Of a stretch of DNA of 27,234 nucleotides, positions 1-27,234 are shown in pieces; the first letter of the stretch is position 1, and each line of letters opens with the position of its first letter. A program made the position numbers and the translations under genes. Below the pieces are notes generated by a model. It saw nothing but the letters and a program-made list of their open reading frames with translations. It searched no databases and was not told the origin of the DNA. The stretch spans positions 698,507 to 725,740 of the forward strand of contig NW_003122908.1 of the NCBI RefSeq assembly GCF_000003605.2, read 5' to 3'. The DNA is from Saccoglossus kowalevskii (lineage: Eukaryota > Hemichordata > Enteropneusta > Harrimaniidae).

Positions 1-605
1 TCTTTATCATGACAGTAGATAGAATTATAGGGTTCCTTTGTGTCAACATTTGTAGATATTTATAGCTTCCAGTCAGTGGCTAAACGTTTATTTTGTAAAG
101 CCAGTGATGCTGGATGCAACCGTTTTCATGAGAGTAATGGTGGCAATGGTAATGGTATTTGCTGCAAAGAGTAGGGTTATTCTAGTCATCTGTTATATAA
201 CATGCATTAAATTTTGTATATGTAATGAATGAAAGCACATTAGCTTTGAAGAAAATCTACAAAATAACCTGATTGTATTTAACAGCTTCCTCCTACATGT
301 ACCACTATTTTGGTAGATTTTATATGTTGTTTAGGAGGGAATTTGTGACATGTTACCATGAACAGATTTTCTGTTGAAATTAGTGGCATGTTATGCATGA
401 TTTGACTGTAGATGTTCAGCACCACTTTCACTTTGATCGATTGGTCTCTTTCATATTCAGATTGACGTTGTACTTTCCCAAGGCCGTCTGATAGCTATGA
501 CATGCATACAGCAATCATTCATAACTACATTATAATCCTCCAAAGATTGCCATCACTAATCAAACAATTGACACAATGCTCTTTTGGATTAACACCTTTG
601 TTTCC
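1..605. other. Upstream intron or flank, nothing recognised
   Basis: AT-rich sequence. I see no exon matching MYRF, no RNA gene and no clear repeat. It could be intron or 5' flank, because the gene's start is not in the window. Confidence 0.
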
Positions 606-1000
606 CCTGGCTAACCCATTTTTCTCACCCGGCTAACCCATTTTTCTCACCCGGCTAACCCATTTTTCTCACCCGGCTAACCCATTTTTCTCACCCGGCT
701 AACCCATTTTTCTCACCCGGCTAACCCATTTTCCTCACCCGGCTAACCCGTTTTTCTCACCCTGCTAACCCATTTTTCTCACCCAGCTAACCCATTTTCC
801 TCACCCGGCTAACCCATTTTTCTCACCCGGCTAACCCATTTTCCTCACCCGGCTAACCCATTTTTCTCACCCGGCTAACCCATTTTCTCACCCGGCTAAC
901 CCATTTTCTCACCCGGCTAACCCGTTTTTCTCATCCTGCTAACCCATTTTCCTCACCCGGCTAACCCATTTTCCTCCCCCTGCTAACCCATTTTTCTCAC
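606..1000. repeat. 22-bp minisatellite, 18 copies
   Basis: The consensus is ctcacccggctaacccattttt (22 bp), with 20-21 bp variants missing one or two t and substitutions such as cctgctaaccc. I count 18 occurrences of ctaaccc. The copies are near-identical, so the array is young and probably length-variable. Each unit carries one TAACCC, the hexamer of the metazoan telomere C-strand, but the array is not telomeric. Confidence 0.
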
Positions 1001-1013
1001 CTGTAATACAAAG

Positions 1014-1895
1014 ATGTTTTGCTTCTTCTTCCTACCAGTCTGTCTTAGAGCATTGCTGTGGCTGTGTTCTTAGGAATATTATAGTGCTGAAAGTAAAACT
1101 GAATAGGATTTTTTTTTATTAGTTCATGTAATTTTTGGTGACTGCAGCTGCATACATACATGTATTATTAGGGAAAGATGTTGATGACAGCCAACCAGTC
1201 ATTCAACAAGTCTGGCAATTCAAAGCAAAAAAAAATTATTGTTGCATTCATACAGTTGTTCACACATACGCATAGCATAGGGGTAATGAAGAAGACAACA
1301 GTTTTAGCCCATACTAAGAAATGTGTACAGCCTAATAAACAGTTTATGTTTCAGGCACAGGTGTTTTGCCTGCTTTTTTCACTCCCAGATGTTTCACCCT
1401 CGGCTTTTTTTCAAAATTGATGTTTCTCTCATGTTACAACATGGTCTTAGGTATGGACAACAACAAAACTGTTCTTTGAGTGACTGCAACATCATTGTTT
1501 TCATATACCAACTTCAATGTTCTCTTGTGTAACTGCAAAAACATCAATGTTCTCTTATTTAGTAGAAACTATATTTATTTATTTTTGTTGTGTAATAGCA
1601 GAAAACTCAATATTTCCACTAGTCAACAATCATTGTTCTCTCATGTAACAGCAAAAACATCAGCATCCACTTGAATAAGAAATACTTGTGTTGGAAGTCT
1701 TAACATTGCTTAGTTCCAGTGTGAATATTGCAGTTTTAGGAACAGTTTTCAGCTCGCATTGTGTTCTACAGGTGTCTACAGCCTGAAATGAGGCTCATTA
1801 CATCTCTCGTACAGGAAAAAACTATTGTACAATTCATGCATTGATTTAGAACGTATCTTATCATGTTTTCACTCGTATCACTATTCTACTTGTAG
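1014..1895. repeat. Intron with degenerate 'aatgttctcttgtgtaac' repeats
   Basis: Around 1414-1660 there are several diverged copies of a unit like caatgttctcttgtgtaactgc followed by aaaaacat, near 1419, 1513, 1546 and 1628. They look like an old decayed tandem repeat. The rest is AT-rich intron with no exon that I recognise. Confidence 0.
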
Positions 1896-26310
<24,415 letters not shown>

Positions 26311-26472
26311 GTACGTTGAATCTCATCAATAACGTTTGTTACGAGATCTTAGTAAAAATAGAATGTAATCATAGAATGTGGTACAGCATTTGAAATGGAT
26401 AAAATGATGACAACATGTAATGAGTTCATACAAGTTTTCAGAAATTGCTGATTGTTTGCATTATGTTTGTAA

Positions 26473-26826
26473 CTATCGGGGGGGGGGGGGGGGGGTTGGG
26501 GGGGGGGGCATCCAGACATTTTCACCACCTGGCAACCCGCGGCGGTGAAAACAAAGGCTCAAAACTCGCATAAAACAGTACTTTCGGATGGTTGTTGAGA
26601 CTCCTCTGAACAGTGTAACAAGATTAGCCCTACGTGTGTAACATATGTGAATTTGATTGTTCGCGATTACTTTAAAGTTGAGTTTGTGTTGTTTTCTTGA
26701 ATTTTCACCGGCTCGACCGGAGTTCCACAGCGGCGTGCACAGAGCCCATAGAAATGCATGGTGCAGTGGTGCGCGTCTTAGCAACGTGGAACGTCTTGGG
26801 ACGTAGCTCCGCCCCCCGAGGATAGG
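26473..26826 (-). mobile_element. Family C repeat, inverted copy 2, with expanded G-run end
   Basis: This is the reverse orientation of the repeat at 13997-14328. On the minus strand it starts cctatcctcggggggcgg (26826 leftward). Its other end on the plus strand reads ctatc and then a pure G-run where copy 1 has tcggggcgg. The minus-strand open frame (26473-26784) is collinear with that of copy 1 over about 90 codons, differing at roughly 20 positions. Confidence 0.
26478..26508 (+). repeat. G18-TT-G11 tract
   Basis: There is an uninterrupted run of 18 G, then TT, then 11 G. It can form G-quadruplexes and is a likely spot for sequencing length errors. It lies inside the terminal repeat of family C copy 2. 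Confidence 0.
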
Positions 26827-26844
26827 TACAGTACAGTTCTCGCG

Positions 26845-27012
26845 GAAGCTTTGGCTTCACTTCAGCTTCACCTTCGCTTCAGCATCGCATCATTATGGCA
26901 TTGTTACAGCTTCAGCATCGCTTCAATGTCGCGACATTAAAAAGTTAGAAGATTATCGCTTCGCTTCATTGTGGCCTCATTATGGCGACAATGTGGCATC
27001 AGCATCGCTTCA
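26845..27012. repeat. Degenerate GCTTCA/CATCGC-rich stretch
   Basis: Words such as cttcagcatcgcttca and cattatggc recur irregularly, many overlapping. The composition differs from the surrounding intron-like DNA. It looks like a cryptically simple, slippage-grown sequence; no fixed period. Confidence 0.
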
Positions 27013-27234
27013 TCAAACAAAGAAGTACTGTACTCATTTCCCCCAAACCTCTTGACCGCTTCCGCTTTTGACCGGTCAATTTCCGTTTTATTTTCGACCG
27101 TGCAAAAATTCGGACTACTAAAAATTTTCTGGTTTTCATAGATCACGGTTACTAGTTTAGTAACCGTGCATAGATGTTGAACAACGGTCAAAAGTTCAAA
27201 TACATTTTGTTTTAACTATCTATAATTATATGCA

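Larger units (their letters stand above)
26311..27234. other. Sequence after last visible exon
   Basis: It holds family C copy 2, then a stretch rich in gcttca / catcgc words (about 26845-27012), then unremarkable sequence. No further MYRF exon or polyA signal is recognised. Confidence 0.

Noticed and set aside
606..1000. Interstitial telomere array
   Set aside because: The hexamer occurs once per 22-bp unit and never as tandem TAACCC repeats.
606..1000. CRISPR array
   Set aside because: Units are contiguous with no unique spacers, and the host gene is eukaryotic.
1825..1895. Open frame with a Met extending 5' of exon a
   Set aside because: A good acceptor directly precedes the conserved SLPESPPDS block and the upstream residues have no family resemblance; it is more likely intron.
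26311..26319. Exon r as the last coding exon with a stop two codons past the donor
   Set aside because: A good donor is present and the conserved C-terminal end of MYRF is missing, so more exons are expected downstream.

Overview
This window looks like part of the nuclear genome of a marine invertebrate. It is AT-rich, has small exons with GT..AG introns, and its introns are full of dispersed repeats. It contains most of one plus-strand gene, a homologue of myelin regulatory factor (MYRF), a membrane-bound, self-cleaving transcription factor found across animals. I cannot name the species. The repeat types (hairpin-headed repeats with GTCCGT-rich stretches, 'gggcttatactcgg' terminal-repeat elements) suggest a non-vertebrate deuterostome or a lophotrochozoan, but that rests on general familiarity, not a match.

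I traced 18 exons between 1896 and 26310. They join in phase into an open frame of about 869 codons. In order they encode a proline/glutamine-rich N-terminal region, a KKRK nuclear-localisation-like motif with an IKQE motif, the NDT80-type DNA-binding domain, the peptidase-S74-like intramolecular chaperone domain with its Ser-Lys dyad, a short coiled coil, one membrane segment, and an N-glycosylated, cysteine-containing C-terminal domain expected in the ER lumen. The true first exon(s) and promoter lie upstream, and the last exon(s) with the stop codon lie beyond 26310. A 48-bp in-phase candidate cassette exon (6634-6681) lies in the large second intron.

Layout: 1-1895 is upstream intron with an 18-copy minisatellite. 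1896-5187 holds two exons around a 2.8-kb intron. 5188-11645 is a 6.5-kb intron with two related terminal-inverted-repeat (TIR) elements, a (TA)n microsatellite and a hairpin-headed repeat (family A) that seems to be inserted in an older repeat. 11646-18417 is the compact core (DNA-binding and S74 domains), with small TIR elements in its introns. 18418-21812 is an intron dominated by family A copies. 21813-26310 holds the membrane and luminal exons, with a family B repeat and a perfect 32-bp hairpin in introns. 26311-27234 contains a second, inverted copy of a 0.33-kb TIR repeat (family C) whose end has become a long G-run, then a GCTTCA-rich stretch.

I saw no second gene, RNA gene or CRISPR array. 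Apart from exon-overlapping frames, the longer open frames fall in repeats or unremarkable intron. I do not see an undescribed multi-gene system. The points most worth checking are the candidate microexon, a furin-like RKKR site in the luminal domain, the hairpin-headed repeat families with re-used stem arms, the family C pair with its G-run expansion, and the 32-bp snap-back hairpin.
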